DNA of 64,000 nt from an uncultured Paracoccaceae bacterium (GTDB lineage Bacteria; Pseudomonadota; Alphaproteobacteria; Rhodobacterales; Rhodobacteraceae), in NCBI GenBank assembly GCA_937916485.1, contig CALFSV010000119.1, forward strand, positions 4,148-68,147, read 5' to 3'. Below, in pieces: positions 8,649-17,764 of the stretch (its first letter is position 1; each line of letters starts with the position of its first letter). Made by a program: the position numbers and the translations under genes. Below the pieces are notes generated by a model. It was given only the letters and a program-made list of their open reading frames with translations, searched no databases and was not told the DNA's origin.

Positions 8649-9662
8649 TCAGTCGCCCAAACGGACGCGGGGGTCCAGCTTTGCATAAATGATGTCGACG
8701 ATCAGGTTGGCGACCAGGAAGAGGACGCTGGTGAAAAGAACGTAGGTCATGATGGTCGCCTGATCGCCGCGGACGACGGCACTTGCCATCCAGCGGCCCA
8801 GTCCGGGCCAGCGAAAGATGATCTCGGCCGCGATGGCGCCTTGCATGAGAAAGGCGATGGTCAGCCCGATAACCGTGACCGTCGGCACCAGCGCATTGCG
8901 GCGGGCGTGCCGCTTGAGGACCAGCCGTTCGGGCAGGCCTTTGGCTCGGGCCGCGTCGACGTAGTCCTGTTGCAATTCTTCAATCAACGACGACCGCATC
9001 ATCCGGGCGATGATCGCAACCGCCCCGAACCCAAGCGTGATGGAGGGCAAGACAAGATGCCAGAGGGCATCCATTAGGGCCGTCCAGCTACCGGCGAGTA
9101 TCGCGTCGATGGTGTAAAAACCGGTGGGGTGGGCGATGCTTTCCCAGATGTCGTTGGTGCTCCGCCCGACGGGGAACCAGCCCAGGTTGGCCCAGAATAC
9201 GATCAATAAGACGATGCCAAACCAGAACAACGGCAGGCTTGCCCCGCTGACGGCGACGATCCGGGTGATATGGTCTGGCATCTTGTTGCGCCTGACGCCG
9301 GCATAGGTGCCCAGCCAAAGGCCAAGGGCGACGGCGACGACGGCCGCAGCTACCGAAAGCTCCATCGTTGCGGCGAACTTGGCGGGGAACACCTCGGCAA
9401 CTGGGGCCGATGCCACGCCGGACCAGCCGAAATCACCCTGAAACACGCCACGCAGCCAATAGGCGTACTGAACCGGAAGCGGCTTATCCAGATTGTAGCG
9501 TTGTTCGATTTGCAGGACTTCCTCCTGCGACATCTCGTGGCTGAGATAGACCCCCACCGGCGACCCCGCGATGCGGGTCAGAGAGAACACGATGATGGAG
9601 ACGCCCAAAAGCAGGATGGGCAGGGCAATCAGACGCCGGATGATATAGTCGCGAAGCTGCAT
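8649..9662 (-). CDS. Dipeptide-type ABC transporter permease (DppB-like)
   Basis: The 337-residue permease has the DppB/OppB N-terminus (YIIRRLIALPILLLGVSIIVF, here in parts: IIRRLIALPILLLG and VSIIVFSLTRIAGSP) and the EAA-loop block DYVDAARAKGLPERLVL, followed by 'LVPTVTVIGL'. Six membrane segments can be traced, with the usual long periplasmic loop after the first. It is transcribed with the other dpp-type genes after the solute-binding protein and forms the heterodimeric channel with the DppC-like protein. Confidence 0.9.
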   Translation of the reverse strand: MQLRDYIIRRLIALPILLLGVSIIVFSLTRIAGSPVGVYLSHEMSQEEVLQIEQRYNLDKPLPVQYAYWLRGVFQGDFGWSGVASAPVAEVFPAKFAATMELSVAAAVVAVALGLWLGTYAGVRRNKMPDHITRIVAVSGASLPLFWFGIVLLIVFWANLGWFPVGRSTNDIWESIAHPTGFYTIDAILAGSWTALMDALWHLVLPSITLGFGAVAIIARMMRSSLIEELQQDYVDAARAKGLPERLVLKRHARRNALVPTVTVIGLTIAFLMQGAIAAEIIFRWPGLGRWMASAVVRGDQATIMTYVLFTSVLFLVANLIVDIIYAKLDPRVRLGD

Positions 9663-9715
9663 GGGTCTCGTTTCAAAAGGTTGAGATCGTCATGGGCAGA
9701 ACAGTCGGTCGGAAC

Positions 9716-9750
9716 GCCATTGGCGTATGCCCGGAGGCACCGCCAATGGC
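9716..9750 (-). other. Intercistronic hairpin between binding-protein and permease genes
   Basis: GCCATTGGCG (9716-9725) and CGCCAATGGC (9741-9750) form a perfect 10-bp stem with a 15-base loop. It lies between the stop of the binding-protein gene and the permease start and has no T-run on the minus strand. It more likely protects the upstream message than ends transcription. Similar hairpins follow the other two binding-protein genes of this region. Confidence 0.6.
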
Positions 9751-9761
9751 AGACTTCTGGT

Positions 9762-11420
9762 CTACTGAGCCTTGTCGTAGAGCGCGAAGTTCATCGAGGG
9801 GCGCGGCCAAAGCGGCTGAATGACCATCCCACTGATCCAGTCACGGTAAGCAGTGACAGCGCCTTCCTGGGCCCCGATCAGCCACATCGGATCATCGTAA
9901 AGCACCTGCTGGGCCTCAGCGATCATCCCGGCGCGGACGGTTGCATCCAATTCCTCGGCGATGGCGTCAATCAGGGCGCCGACAGCCCCGGGATCGGCAT
10001 AGCCGTTGGCAAAACCGTGCACCTCACCCCATTCACCATCGGGATGCGAGTAGGTTTCAAGGTATGCCGACGGGTCGGCGGCCGGATCGCCGTTCTTGGC
10101 CCACATGGCATATTCGACCGGGTTCTGTGACAGCGCCTCATCGAACACGGCCTCGGCCACGCCCGCCACGTTGATCCGGAAGTTCGGGTTCAGACTTTCG
10201 ATCGAATCCTTGAGGATCAGACACTGAATTTCGAACAATGAGCCGGACTCTACGACGACAGAGACAGTAAAGCCTTCGTCCCAAACGCCGGCCTCGCGGA
10301 ACAGACGCTCTGCCTCGGCCAGGTCCTGGGTGTCATAGATTGGCGCATCGGGATCATAGCCGAAGACACCAATCGGAACGTAGTGGGGGTTCACCTGACC
10401 AAAGCCTGCCAGCGCCCCGTTGATAAAGGCGTTGTAGTCGAAGGCATGGTTGAACGCCTTGCGGATGCGGACATCATGAAAGAAATCCAGCGGGATCGTG
10501 TCGCCTTCGGGCAGTGCGCCTTCGGGGATGTTAAGGTTGAAGCCGATGTGCAGCGGCTCCAGCAACAGGCCTTCGCTGTAGATGATGACACCTTCGGCGC
10601 CTTCAAGGTCGGCGACATAGGACGGGTCGGTTTCAACCGTGTCGAACTCGCCCGCGCGCAGGCCAAGGACCCGGACATCGGGATCAAGTCCGAATTCCCA
10701 GCGGACATGATCAAACGCCATGTCGCCCCAATAGTCGTCGTTGACTTCGAGCGTCAGGTTCTCGGTCCGGTTCCAGGTGGTCAGGCGATAGGGGCCCGTA
10801 CCGACCGGGGTGTCTGACATGTACTCGTTCGGCTCGCCTGCTACGACGCCGCCGTTGGCCTCAACCGCGTCCTGGCTGACGATGGAAGCGGTCATTGGCA
10901 GGACGGACGAATAAAGGAAACTTGCGTCCACCTCGTTCAGCGTCACTTCAAAGGTATAGTCATCAACCACTCGGGTTTCAGCGATTTTGTCGCTCAGGAT
11001 GTCGGACGCGCTTTCGGGCAGGTCCATCTCTATGACCCGGTCCCATGAATACTTGACGTCATCGGCTGTGAACGCGGTGCCGTCATGGAATGTGACGCCT
11101 TCGCGCAGGGGGAACGTATAGGTCAGACCGTCCTCTGAGATCAGGCCATTGTCGCGGGTCGGGACCTGCGTGGCCAAGGACGGCAGCAACTCCGCCGAAC
11201 CGGGGCCAACGGCGAGTAGGCGGTCGTAGACGTGAAAAATGACCGCCTCGCCCCCTGCACCAGGCTCTACCTGGGCCGGATCGAGTGTGGCCGGTTCTTC
11301 GTCTGCACCGTGGACAATCGTGTCCCGCGCATCCTGCGCCGTTGCTGGAACGGCCAGTATCAGGCCCGCCGCAAGTGCAGCGGCCCAACGAGCCGAATCA
11401 AGTGTTTCACCCTTTGACAA
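9762..11420 (-). CDS. ABC transporter substrate-binding protein, family 5 (DppA/OppA type)
   Basis: The periplasmic binding protein has 552 residues when started at TTG 11420. That start has a strong ribosome site, GGAGGAG (11427-11433), 6 bases upstream, and gives a clean signal peptide (WAAALAAGLILAVPATAQ). The longer ATG frame from 11501 puts 27 residues before the signal. Family SBP_bac_5 features include 'ADEEPATLDPAQVEPG', 'LREGVTFHDGTAFTADDVKYS' (in parts: LREGVTFHDG, FTADDVKYSWDR) and 'PVGTGPYRL'. It is the first gene of the operon, behind a promoter with a LacI-type operator. Confidence 0.88.
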   Translation of the reverse strand: MSKGETLDSARWAAALAAGLILAVPATAQDARDTIVHGADEEPATLDPAQVEPGAGGEAVIFHVYDRLLAVGPGSAELLPSLATQVPTRDNGLISEDGLTYTFPLREGVTFHDGTAFTADDVKYSWDRVIEMDLPESASDILSDKIAETRVVDDYTFEVTLNEVDASFLYSSVLPMTASIVSQDAVEANGGVVAGEPNEYMSDTPVGTGPYRLTTWNRTENLTLEVNDDYWGDMAFDHVRWEFGLDPDVRVLGLRAGEFDTVETDPSYVADLEGAEGVIIYSEGLLLEPLHIGFNLNIPEGALPEGDTIPLDFFHDVRIRKAFNHAFDYNAFINGALAGFGQVNPHYVPIGVFGYDPDAPIYDTQDLAEAERLFREAGVWDEGFTVSVVVESGSLFEIQCLILKDSIESLNPNFRINVAGVAEAVFDEALSQNPVEYAMWAKNGDPAADPSAYLETYSHPDGEWGEVHGFANGYADPGAVGALIDAIAEELDATVRAGMIAEAQQVLYDDPMWLIGAQEGAVTAYRDWISGMVIQPLWPRPSMNFALYDKAQ

Positions 11421-11494
11421 ATCTTTCTCCTCCCCTTCGCAAGCTAGACATTCAAGGTAGAGATCCGACGCGACAGGCACCGGCCACCAAGAGT

Positions 11495-11512
11495 CACGCA
11501 ATCGATTGCGTG
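11495..11512. promoter_or_regulatory. LacI-type operator at the dpp-type operon promoter
   Basis: CACGCAATCGATTGCGTG is a perfect 18-bp palindrome with CpG centre, the typical form of LacI/GalR-family operators. It lies 6 bases downstream of the predicted -10 box of the minus-strand operon, so a bound repressor would block initiation. The core GCAATCGATTGC is identical to the site before the lacI gene (17752-17763). Confidence 0.75.
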
Positions 11513-11518
11513 AACATA

Positions 11519-11547
11519 CGAATACCCAAGAATGGGTTTCTTGTCCA
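11519..11547 (-). promoter_or_regulatory. Predicted sigma-70 promoter of the dpp-type operon
   Basis: On the minus strand, TGGACA (11542-11547) and TATTCG (11519-11524) are separated by 17 bases. The operator 11495-11512 follows directly. The leader to the TTG start is about 90 bases. Confidence 0.5.
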
Positions 11548-11643
11548 CGGATTCTTGTCCCGATCCGGCCGTCGGGCTGGCTTTGGGCCGCTTGGACGGC
11601 TGATCCGCACAGTCGTTAGCCGCCTTGTGATGGACGTCGCCGG

Positions 11644-11655
11644 TGCAAACGTTTG
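11644..11655. promoter_or_regulatory. Operator-like site in the divergent control region
   Basis: GCAAACGTTTGT matches the GCAAnCGnTTGC pattern at 11 of 12 positions. It lies between the two divergent promoters of the 11421-11859 intergenic region and could be an auxiliary site for looping. Apart from promoters and operators nothing else is visible in this 439-base stretch. Confidence 0.4.
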
Positions 11656-11714
11656 TATTTATTTGAATTGCACCAAAACGATCCACCGGCATGCCGATCC
11701 GAGCAACGACATGC

Positions 11715-11743
11715 TTGCCAAAAAAAAACTTCAAGCCTAACCT
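11715..11743 (+). promoter_or_regulatory. Predicted sigma-70 promoter of the liv-type operon
   Basis: TTGCCA (11715-11720) and TAACCT (11738-11743) have a 17-base spacer containing an A-tract. The operator at 11744-11755 begins at the next base. Confidence 0.5.
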
Positions 11744-11755
11744 GCAAACGATTGC
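11744..11755. promoter_or_regulatory. LacI-type operator at the liv-type operon promoter
   Basis: GCAAACGATTGC differs by one base from the palindromic core GCAATCGATTGC seen at 11498-11509 and 17752-17763. It directly abuts the predicted -10 box, a repressing position. Confidence 0.65.
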
Positions 11756-11859
11756 GTTACCCGGTCGGTGAACTGCGAGGAGGGCGGTTTGCCGACCAGT
11801 TTGGGTGACGCACATCAGTCAATCGGCCTGACACGTGGCCGAACCAAGGGAGAGAGACA

Positions 11860-13140
11860 ATGCAAGCTAGATTATTGACGGCTGTTGTTACTGCCGTGGC
11901 GGTAGCCACTCCGGCCTTTGCACAAGATGTTTTGCGGATCGGCGCATCACTGCCGCTGACCGGGAACTTTTCAGTGTCAGGCGAAAAGCACGAGCAGGGC
12001 TATTCGCTCTGCGTCGATCTGATCAACGAGACCGGCGGCCTCATCGATCGTCCGGTCGAATTGCTGGTCAGTGACAACCGGTCCGACAACGCCACGGCCA
12101 TCAGCCAGTATGAGCGTTTCATCAACGTGAATGGGGTCGAGGCCGTGTTTGGCACGTTCTCAAGCCGCCTGACCTTCCCGGTGGCCAGCATCCTGTCCCG
12201 CAACGGCTTTGTACACCCGGTGCCTGCCGGCGGCGCACTGCGCATTTACACGCAGGGCTACGAGGGCATCTACTACATGCAGCCAAACGCGGCTGAATAT
12301 GTCGGATCGAGCCTTCGTGACCTGATCGCCGACCGCGTGGACGAGGCTGACCGCCCGACCTCGGTCGCTGTCGTCTGGGCAGATGACTTTTTTGCAAACG
12401 CTGTTGCTGCCGGTCTTTTGGGCCAGCAGGTCATGGACCCGGCCGATGGCAGCCTCGTTGCCGATCTGGCACCCGGCTATCTCGTCGAAGCGGGCCTTGA
12501 GATCCTGATGGAAGAGCGTTGGCCGGAAGAGGGGTTCAACGATTGGCTTAACCTTGCCAACTCGATCAAGAACTCCGGCGCTGAACTTATCGTTGGTTTG
12601 ACCGCATCCGCCGAAGAAGCCTCGCAGCTGACCCGCGCCCTGCAGACCGTTCGCGCCGACCCCAAGATGGTGTATCTGAGCCAGGGCACGCAGGCGGAAT
12701 ACTACGAAAGCGTTGGCAATGCGTCGAACGGCGTTCTTGTCCACACGTCCTGGCACCCGAACGCTCCGTTTGAGGGTGTTCTGGGCGGTGAGGCCTTCAG
12801 CAACGCTGATTTCATCGCAGCCTTTTCGGCCAAGTACGGCTTTGACCCTGACGAAGATTCGGCCATCCCCTTCGCTGTCTGCCAGGCAATGGCTCAGGCG
12901 ATTACGGCGACCGGCTCTACCGACAACGCGGTCATGGACGAATGGCTGAGCGCACGGACCCTTGAGGATCCGGTTCGCACCATCCTCGGCCGCTTTGCCT
13001 GGGACGAGCGTGGTCTGCCGATTGGCAAGCCGTTCCTGATGGCCCAGTGGCAGAACGACGGTGAGCTGAATTTCGTCTATCCGCTGGACGAGTTCCCCGG
13101 TACGGCCGATCTGGTCTACCCCAAGAACGGCTGGGAATAA
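11860..13140 (+). CDS. ABC transporter substrate-binding protein, LivJ-like (Peripla_BP_6)
   Basis: The 426-residue periplasmic protein has a signal peptide (ending TPAFAQ) and a mature start VLRIGASLPLTGNFSVSGEK, the hallmark of branched-chain-amino-acid-type binding proteins (type I fold). Other family elements are 'GGLIDRPVELLVSDNRSD' and 'VNGVEAVFGTFSSRLTFPVA'. ATG 11860 follows AGGGAGAGAG. The ligand need not be an amino acid: related proteins bind amides, urea, aromatic acids and other small molecules. It is the first gene of a five-gene importer operon under a LacI-type operator. Confidence 0.88.
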   Translation: MQARLLTAVVTAVAVATPAFAQDVLRIGASLPLTGNFSVSGEKHEQGYSLCVDLINETGGLIDRPVELLVSDNRSDNATAISQYERFINVNGVEAVFGTFSSRLTFPVASILSRNGFVHPVPAGGALRIYTQGYEGIYYMQPNAAEYVGSSLRDLIADRVDEADRPTSVAVVWADDFFANAVAAGLLGQQVMDPADGSLVADLAPGYLVEAGLEILMEERWPEEGFNDWLNLANSIKNSGAELIVGLTASAEEASQLTRALQTVRADPKMVYLSQGTQAEYYESVGNASNGVLVHTSWHPNAPFEGVLGGEAFSNADFIAAFSAKYGFDPDEDSAIPFAVCQAMAQAITATGSTDNAVMDEWLSARTLEDPVRTILGRFAWDERGLPIGKPFLMAQWQNDGELNFVYPLDEFPGTADLVYPKNGWE

Positions 13141-13149
13141 CCAAGCCTG

Positions 13150-13175
13150 CCGGTTGCCGCATTTGCGGCAGCCGG
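13150..13175 (+). other. Intercistronic hairpin after the LivJ-like gene
   Basis: CCGGTTGCCGC (13150-13160) pairs with GCGGCAGCCGG (13165-13175), with one T-G wobble and an ATTT loop. There is no strong T-run; the livG-like gene starts 40 bases on. Probable message-stabilising or attenuating hairpin that keeps the binding protein in excess. Confidence 0.6.
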
Positions 13176-13214
13176 ACCCTTTCCTGACATGTTCCGACAT
13201 CGAAAGGCCTGTGC

Positions 13215-13955
13215 ATGCTCGAGGTCAAGAATCTCTGCAAACACTTTGGTGGTATTCGCGCCGTAGATGATTGCTCTTTCAAGGTGGAAAAAGGGTCGAT
13301 CACTGCGCTGATCGGTCCCAATGGCGCGGGCAAGACGACGGCGTTCAATTGCATCAGTCGCACGGCGCAACCTACCTCGGGCGAGGTCTGGCTGGATGGC
13401 CAGCGGATAGACCAGCTGCGCCCCAACAAGATCACGATGATGGGCCTAAGCCGGACGTTCCAGATCAGCCGCAACCTCTCCGAGATGACAGTGCTTGAGA
13501 ACATGATCGTCCAGGCCAAGGTCGAGGGGTTTCGCGGCCTGTTCCGACCGGCCATTTCGCCTGAAGAACGGGACAAGGCCATGGAGATCCTGGATTTCCT
13601 CGGCATCACCCGGATCGCCTACGAGGACGGGTCGAACCTGTCCTATGGGCAAAAGAAACTGATGGATTTCGGGGCGCTCTTGATGTCGGACCCCAAGATC
13701 ATTCTGCTCGATGAACCAGCCGGCGGGGTCAATATGTCCCTGCTGGAAGAGATCATGACCCATATTCGCCGTCTCAACGAACGCGGCCTGACGGTGCTGA
13801 TCGTCGAACACAACATGGACCTTGTCATGCGGCTGTCCCACCGGGTCGTCGTCATGGCCCAGGGCACCGTGATCTGCGAAGGCTCGCCCGACGTCGTTCG
13901 CAACGATCCGGCCGTTCTGGAAGCCTATCTTGGCATGCCGGAGGACGCAGCATGA
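13215..13955 (+). CDS. ABC transporter ATPase, LivG-like
   Basis: The 246-residue ATPase has Walker A GPNGAGKTT, LivG-type 'ISRTAQPTSGEVWLDG' and 'GLSRTFQISRNLSEMTVLENM', a degenerate signature LSYGQKKL in the usual LivG form, Walker B IILLDEPAGGVN and the switch His in IVEHNMDLVMRL. Together with LivF, LivH and LivM it builds a branched-chain-amino-acid-type importer. The stop overlaps the LivF-like start by 4 bases. Confidence 0.92.
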   Translation: MLEVKNLCKHFGGIRAVDDCSFKVEKGSITALIGPNGAGKTTAFNCISRTAQPTSGEVWLDGQRIDQLRPNKITMMGLSRTFQISRNLSEMTVLENMIVQAKVEGFRGLFRPAISPEERDKAMEILDFLGITRIAYEDGSNLSYGQKKLMDFGALLMSDPKIILLDEPAGGVNMSLLEEIMTHIRRLNERGLTVLIVEHNMDLVMRLSHRVVVMAQGTVICEGSPDVVRNDPAVLEAYLGMPEDAA

Positions 13956-14680
13956 GCGATTTTCTAACCGTCAAAGGTGTGACCGCGGGATATGGCGATG
14001 GCCCGGCCATTCTGGATGACGCCCATATGACCGTTCAGAAGGGCAAGGTGCATTGCATCATTGGCCCCAACGGCGCGGGCAAGTCCACGTTGATGAAGGC
14101 GATTGCCGGTATGTTGCCCCTGCGCAAAGGCGAGATCGCGTTCAAGGGCGAGAACATTGCAGGCCAGCGGCCCGACCAGATGCTGCGCCGGGGCATCGCC
14201 TTTGTCCCGCAAGAGCGGGCTCTGTTTCCCAAGATGACCGTTCGCGAAAACCTGAAGATGGGCGGCTACATCCTGAACAACGACAAGGCTCTGACATCGC
14301 GCATCGACGAGATTTTCGACCGTTTCCCGATCCTCAAGGAGCGGGCTGATCAGCATGCCGGTACGATGTCAGGTGGCCAGCAACAGACCCTTGCCATGGC
14401 CCGGACTTTGATCCTGCGGCCCGAGGTCGTGATGTTTGACGAACCCTCGCTGGGACTGGCGCCCAAGATCGTGCGGGAAATGTTCGGGATCGTCCGGATG
14501 ATCGCAGACACCGGGGTCACGGTCCTCTTGGTGGAACAGAACGCGGTCATGGGCCTCAAGAATGCCGATTGGGGCGTTGTCCTCGACCTTGGCCGGACCC
14601 TGTTTGAAGGTCCTTCAACCGAAGTTCTGGCCGACCCGCGCATTCAAGAGCTTTACCTCGGGGGCCGCAGGGCCGCCTAA
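13952..14680 (+). CDS. ABC transporter ATPase, LivF-like
   Basis: The 242-residue ATPase has Walker A GPNGAGKST, 'GIAFVPQERALFPKMTVRENL' (in parts: GIAFVPQERALFP, MTVRENLKMGGY), signature MSGGQQQTLAMARTL, Walker B VVMFDEPSLGLAPKIV and switch region LLVEQNAVMGLK. The second 'PQER...LF..MTV' block and 'SLGLAP' are LivF hallmarks. It overlaps the LivG-like gene and lies 15 bases before the LivH-like permease. Confidence 0.92.
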   Translation: MSDFLTVKGVTAGYGDGPAILDDAHMTVQKGKVHCIIGPNGAGKSTLMKAIAGMLPLRKGEIAFKGENIAGQRPDQMLRRGIAFVPQERALFPKMTVRENLKMGGYILNNDKALTSRIDEIFDRFPILKERADQHAGTMSGGQQQTLAMARTLILRPEVVMFDEPSLGLAPKIVREMFGIVRMIADTGVTVLLVEQNAVMGLKNADWGVVLDLGRTLFEGPSTEVLADPRIQELYLGGRRAA

Positions 14681-14695
14681 GCCAAAGGGAACGAC

Positions 14696-15574
14696 ATGGA
14701 TCAGATCATTCAGGTGGCCGTGCTGGGGATCGGGCTCGGCGGTGTCTTTGCTCTTATGGGGTCCGGGCTTAGCCTTGTCTTTGGGGTCATGCGGATCGTC
14801 AATCTTGCCCACCCCTCGTTGATTATCGGGGGAGCCTATATCGCCTATTGGGGGTTCAAGCTTTACGGCGTTGACCCGCTGATCATGCTGCCGGTCTGTG
14901 CCGTGATCCTCGCGGTGACGGGTATCCTGTTCTACAAGGCCTTCTTCGAAAGGGACGCCAAGAGTGCGACCTATTCCGAAATGACGGTCCTTTTGACCTT
15001 TGCCATCGCGATGATTGTCGAAGGGGCGCTGGGCGCCGCCTTTTCAAACACCCAGCGTGTGACCTCACCGGTCTATGCGACGGATGCCTTCTTTATCGGG
15101 GATGTTTTCATCCCCAAAGGCCAGCTTTATGCTGGAATAGTCTCGATTATGATCATTGGCCTGCTGGCGGCCTTCCTCAAGTATTCGCGCCTTGGGTACG
15201 CTATTCGGGCAACGACCCAGAACCGCGAGGCGGCCGCCCTTTTGGGTGTCAATGTGAACATGGTCGGGCTGATGTCCTTTGCCATCGGGATCGGGTTGGC
15301 GGGGGCCGCGGGGGCGCTAACGTCATTTGTTTTCAGCTTTTTTCCGGCCAAGCATTGGGAATGGGTCGCCATTCTGATGTCCCTTGTCGTGATGGGCGGA
15401 ATGGGGTCGATCCTTGGCACCGTTATAGCCGCCTTTTCACTATCGATCGTGGCGGCCTTCGTGGGGACCTGGATCGGCTCCACCTGGTCGACCATGACCT
15501 TCTTCCTCGCGTTGTTCCTTGTCCTGCTGTTCCGGCCCCAGGGCCTGTTCGGCGAGAAGCCGGAGTTGGTATAG
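14696..15574 (+). CDS. ABC transporter permease, LivH-like
   Basis: The 292-residue permease is strongly hydrophobic (about eight segments) and begins with the LivH N-terminus 'GIGLGGVFALMGSGLSLVFGVMRIVNLAHPS' (in parts: GVFALMGSGLSLVFG, MRIVNLAHPSLI). The cytoplasmic coupling loop is 'LGYAIRATTQNREAAALLGVN' (in parts: GYAIRATTQNREAAALLG). It ends one base before the ATG of the LivM-like gene. Confidence 0.92.
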   Translation: MDQIIQVAVLGIGLGGVFALMGSGLSLVFGVMRIVNLAHPSLIIGGAYIAYWGFKLYGVDPLIMLPVCAVILAVTGILFYKAFFERDAKSATYSEMTVLLTFAIAMIVEGALGAAFSNTQRVTSPVYATDAFFIGDVFIPKGQLYAGIVSIMIIGLLAAFLKYSRLGYAIRATTQNREAAALLGVNVNMVGLMSFAIGIGLAGAAGALTSFVFSFFPAKHWEWVAILMSLVVMGGMGSILGTVIAAFSLSIVAAFVGTWIGSTWSTMTFFLALFLVLLFRPQGLFGEKPELV

Positions 15575-16612
15575 ATGTCTGACACGATGCAAGAAACCAG
15601 CGCCGTTCTTGAGGCGCGCAAGGCCTATAACGAGACGCTCAGGATCAAGGCGGATCAGAGCAGGGCGACTTGGTTTCCAATCACCCTGATGATCCTGCTG
15701 ATGGCTTTGCCGCTGCTTCAGTTCACGGGCAACTACAACTACATGCTGCACATGGTCTTGCTGACAGCCTCTTACGTGGCGATGGCGTCCAGCTGGAACA
15801 TCCTTGGCGGGTTCGCTGGATACATCTCGCTGGGTCACAACGTGTTCTTCTGTATCGGCGGCTATTTTGCCGGGATGCTTGTCGCGCGTTATGGCTGGTC
15901 GGGCATCGCGCTGGCCCCGCTGGCGGGGCTGGTCGCGGCGCTCTTTGGCTATGCCATCGGTCTGATCACCCTGCGGGTCCGGGGACCGTCCTTCATCATT
16001 TCGTCCATCGCATTGGTGATGATTGCCCGCCTGCTGTTTGACCATTGGAAGTTCGTCGGCGGCGCAAACGGCGTCACCCTGCCGCCGACCGAGTTGTCGG
16101 TGCAATGGGCCAAGCTGCCCTATTACTATGCCATGCTCTTTATCGCGGCCTTTACCGTCTGGTGCTCGTACAAGATCAAGCATTCGAAATTCGGGCTGGG
16201 TCTGCGCGCCATCTCCAAGGATGAGATCAAGGCCGAAGCGGCGGGCATCGACACCCGGTTCTACAAGGTGACTGCCTTTGCCCTGTCCGCGTTCTTTGTC
16301 GGCATGACGGGTGCGGTCTGGGGTGAATACCTGACCTACATCCGGCCTTCGATCTTTCTGGTGATCCTGATCGCGGCCTACATGGTGCTGATGTGTATCC
16401 TGGGCGGCAAAGGGACGATTGCCGGGCCGGTGATCGGGGCCATCCTGCTGACCGCGTTCAACGAATTCTTCGTCGCCACGATGGGCGCGTCGGAATTGAA
16501 CATTCTGGGGACGGGCGTGATCATGGCGGTCTGCCTGATGTTCTTTCCCCACGGCATCGTGGGGACGCTTGCCCGCAAGGGCAAACTGCCAAAAATCTTG
16601 AACTGGGACTAA
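15575..16612 (+). CDS. ABC transporter permease, LivM-like
   Basis: The 345-residue permease has the LivM features: 'MASSWNILGGFAGYISLGHNVFFCIGGY' (in parts: SSWNILGGFAGYISLGHN, FFCIGGYFAG) and the coupling loop 'GLGLRAISKDEIKAEAAGIDT' (in parts: LRAISKDEIKAEAAGID). About nine membrane segments follow a 30-residue charged N-terminus. It is the last gene of the importer operon and meets the lacI gene tail to tail, with about 20 bases between. Confidence 0.92.
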   Translation: MSDTMQETSAVLEARKAYNETLRIKADQSRATWFPITLMILLMALPLLQFTGNYNYMLHMVLLTASYVAMASSWNILGGFAGYISLGHNVFFCIGGYFAGMLVARYGWSGIALAPLAGLVAALFGYAIGLITLRVRGPSFIISSIALVMIARLLFDHWKFVGGANGVTLPPTELSVQWAKLPYYYAMLFIAAFTVWCSYKIKHSKFGLGLRAISKDEIKAEAAGIDTRFYKVTAFALSAFFVGMTGAVWGEYLTYIRPSIFLVILIAAYMVLMCILGGKGTIAGPVIGAILLTAFNEFFVATMGASELNILGTGVIMAVCLMFFPHGIVGTLARKGKLPKILNWD

Positions 16613-16632
16613 GCCGGTTTGGTCGGCTTGGT

Positions 16633-17661
16633 CTAGTCGGCGGGGGGCGGACCCACGCTCCCCCGTTTGATCAGTGTGACGGGCAGGACCATTTCAGACG
16701 GGGCCGTTGCCTCGGGGTCGGTCATCATGCGCACCAAAAGGCGCGCGCTTTCCTGACCGACCCCGAAAAGCTCGATCCTGACGGTCGTGAGACCCGGACG
16801 GAGGCGGTCGAGATACGGCATGTCGTTGTAGCCGGTGACGGAAATCTGACCGGGACAGTCTATGCCGCGGTCCTTGAGAAACTGAATCGCACCCAACGCC
16901 AGCCGGTCGTTGGCGCAAAGAATTGCGGTAGGGTTCCAATCAACCAGTAGCTGTTCCGCGCAGCGCGATCCTTCTGCCTCGTCAAAGCGGGCAGACTGGA
17001 TGACGCCCTCGGGCGGCAAAGGGAGCCCCATCCTTGCGACCGCATCTTCAAACGATTTGCGCCGAAACCGACCCGTCGACAGGTTTTCAGGTCCGGCGAT
17101 ATGGGCGATCCGGCGGTGGCCCTGTTCATGAAGATGGCTGAGGACCAAGCGAACGCCCAGACCGTCATCGTTCACGACAGCAGGAATGCCCTCTGCCTCG
17201 ATCTTGCGGTTGACTGTCACGACGGGTGTCCCTGCACGGGCGACTTCGATGATCTTGGGGTCATCGCGTAGCACAGCGGCATGAATAATCCCGTCCACAC
17301 CACGCTCGCGCAGCACGTCAACCAAAAGGCTTTCGCGTGATGGCAGGCTGTCTGTGTTTACCATTATGACGGCATAGCCCAAAGGCTCCAGCACGCTTTC
17401 GACGCCACGCAGGATTGGCGGAAAGATCGTGTTGGTGATGTCGGGGATCATAAGGCCAACTGTCATTGTACGGTTGGTTCGCAGGCCCGCGGCAAGCCTG
17501 TTCGGGCGATAGCCCAACCGTTCTGCCGCCGCCTTGATCTTGTCGACCAGATCGTCGGTAATCAACGCGCCGTTCGACGGGTTCAGGGCGCGGGACACGG
17601 TTGAGACATGAACACCGGTTTCTCGGGCTATGTCCCGAAGCGTTGGTGTCTGCTTCTTCAT
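16633..17661 (-). CDS. LacI-family transcriptional repressor (first copy)
   Basis: The 342-residue regulator has an N-terminal helix-turn-helix 'TLRDIARETGVHVSTVSRAL', the hinge 'LGYRPNRLAAGLRTNRTM', and a sugar-type periplasmic-binding-like effector domain (VGLMIPDITNTIFPPILRG, ILCANDRLALGA, ISVTGYNDMPYLDRLRPGLTTV). It is very similar along its length to the regulator at 31881-32915, and the recognition helix is identical. Palindromic operators of the same sequence lie before its own gene and before three neighbouring operons, so it most likely controls the whole region and itself. The effector is unknown. Confidence 0.9.
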   Translation of the reverse strand: MKKQTPTLRDIARETGVHVSTVSRALNPSNGALITDDLVDKIKAAAERLGYRPNRLAAGLRTNRTMTVGLMIPDITNTIFPPILRGVESVLEPLGYAVIMVNTDSLPSRESLLVDVLRERGVDGIIHAAVLRDDPKIIEVARAGTPVVTVNRKIEAEGIPAVVNDDGLGVRLVLSHLHEQGHRRIAHIAGPENLSTGRFRRKSFEDAVARMGLPLPPEGVIQSARFDEAEGSRCAEQLLVDWNPTAILCANDRLALGAIQFLKDRGIDCPGQISVTGYNDMPYLDRLRPGLTTVRIELFGVGQESARLLVRMMTDPEATAPSEMVLPVTLIKRGSVGPPPAD

Positions 17662-17737
17662 TCGACTGCCATGTCCTGTCCCTGACTACGATTTGGTTTG
17701 CTTGCTGCAAGTGTTATTCGTGAAAATCTGCACTCTA

Positions 17738-17764
17738 AACATAGAATTGGTGCAATCGATTGCA
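17738..17764 (-). promoter_or_regulatory. lacI promoter with overlapping operator
   Basis: TGCAATCGATTGCA (17751-17764) is a perfect 14-bp palindrome with the same core as the dpp-type operator. On the minus strand TTGCAA (17759-17764) and TATGTT (17738-17743), 15 bases apart, could serve as -35/-10, so the operator covers the -35 region. Spacing is shorter than ideal. This suggests autorepression. Confidence 0.5.

Noticed and set aside
7491..9077. A 528-codon plus-strand open frame over the dpp-type permease genes
   Set aside because: Shadow of the minus-strand permeases: low-complexity His/Asp/Gln-rich sequence without motifs.
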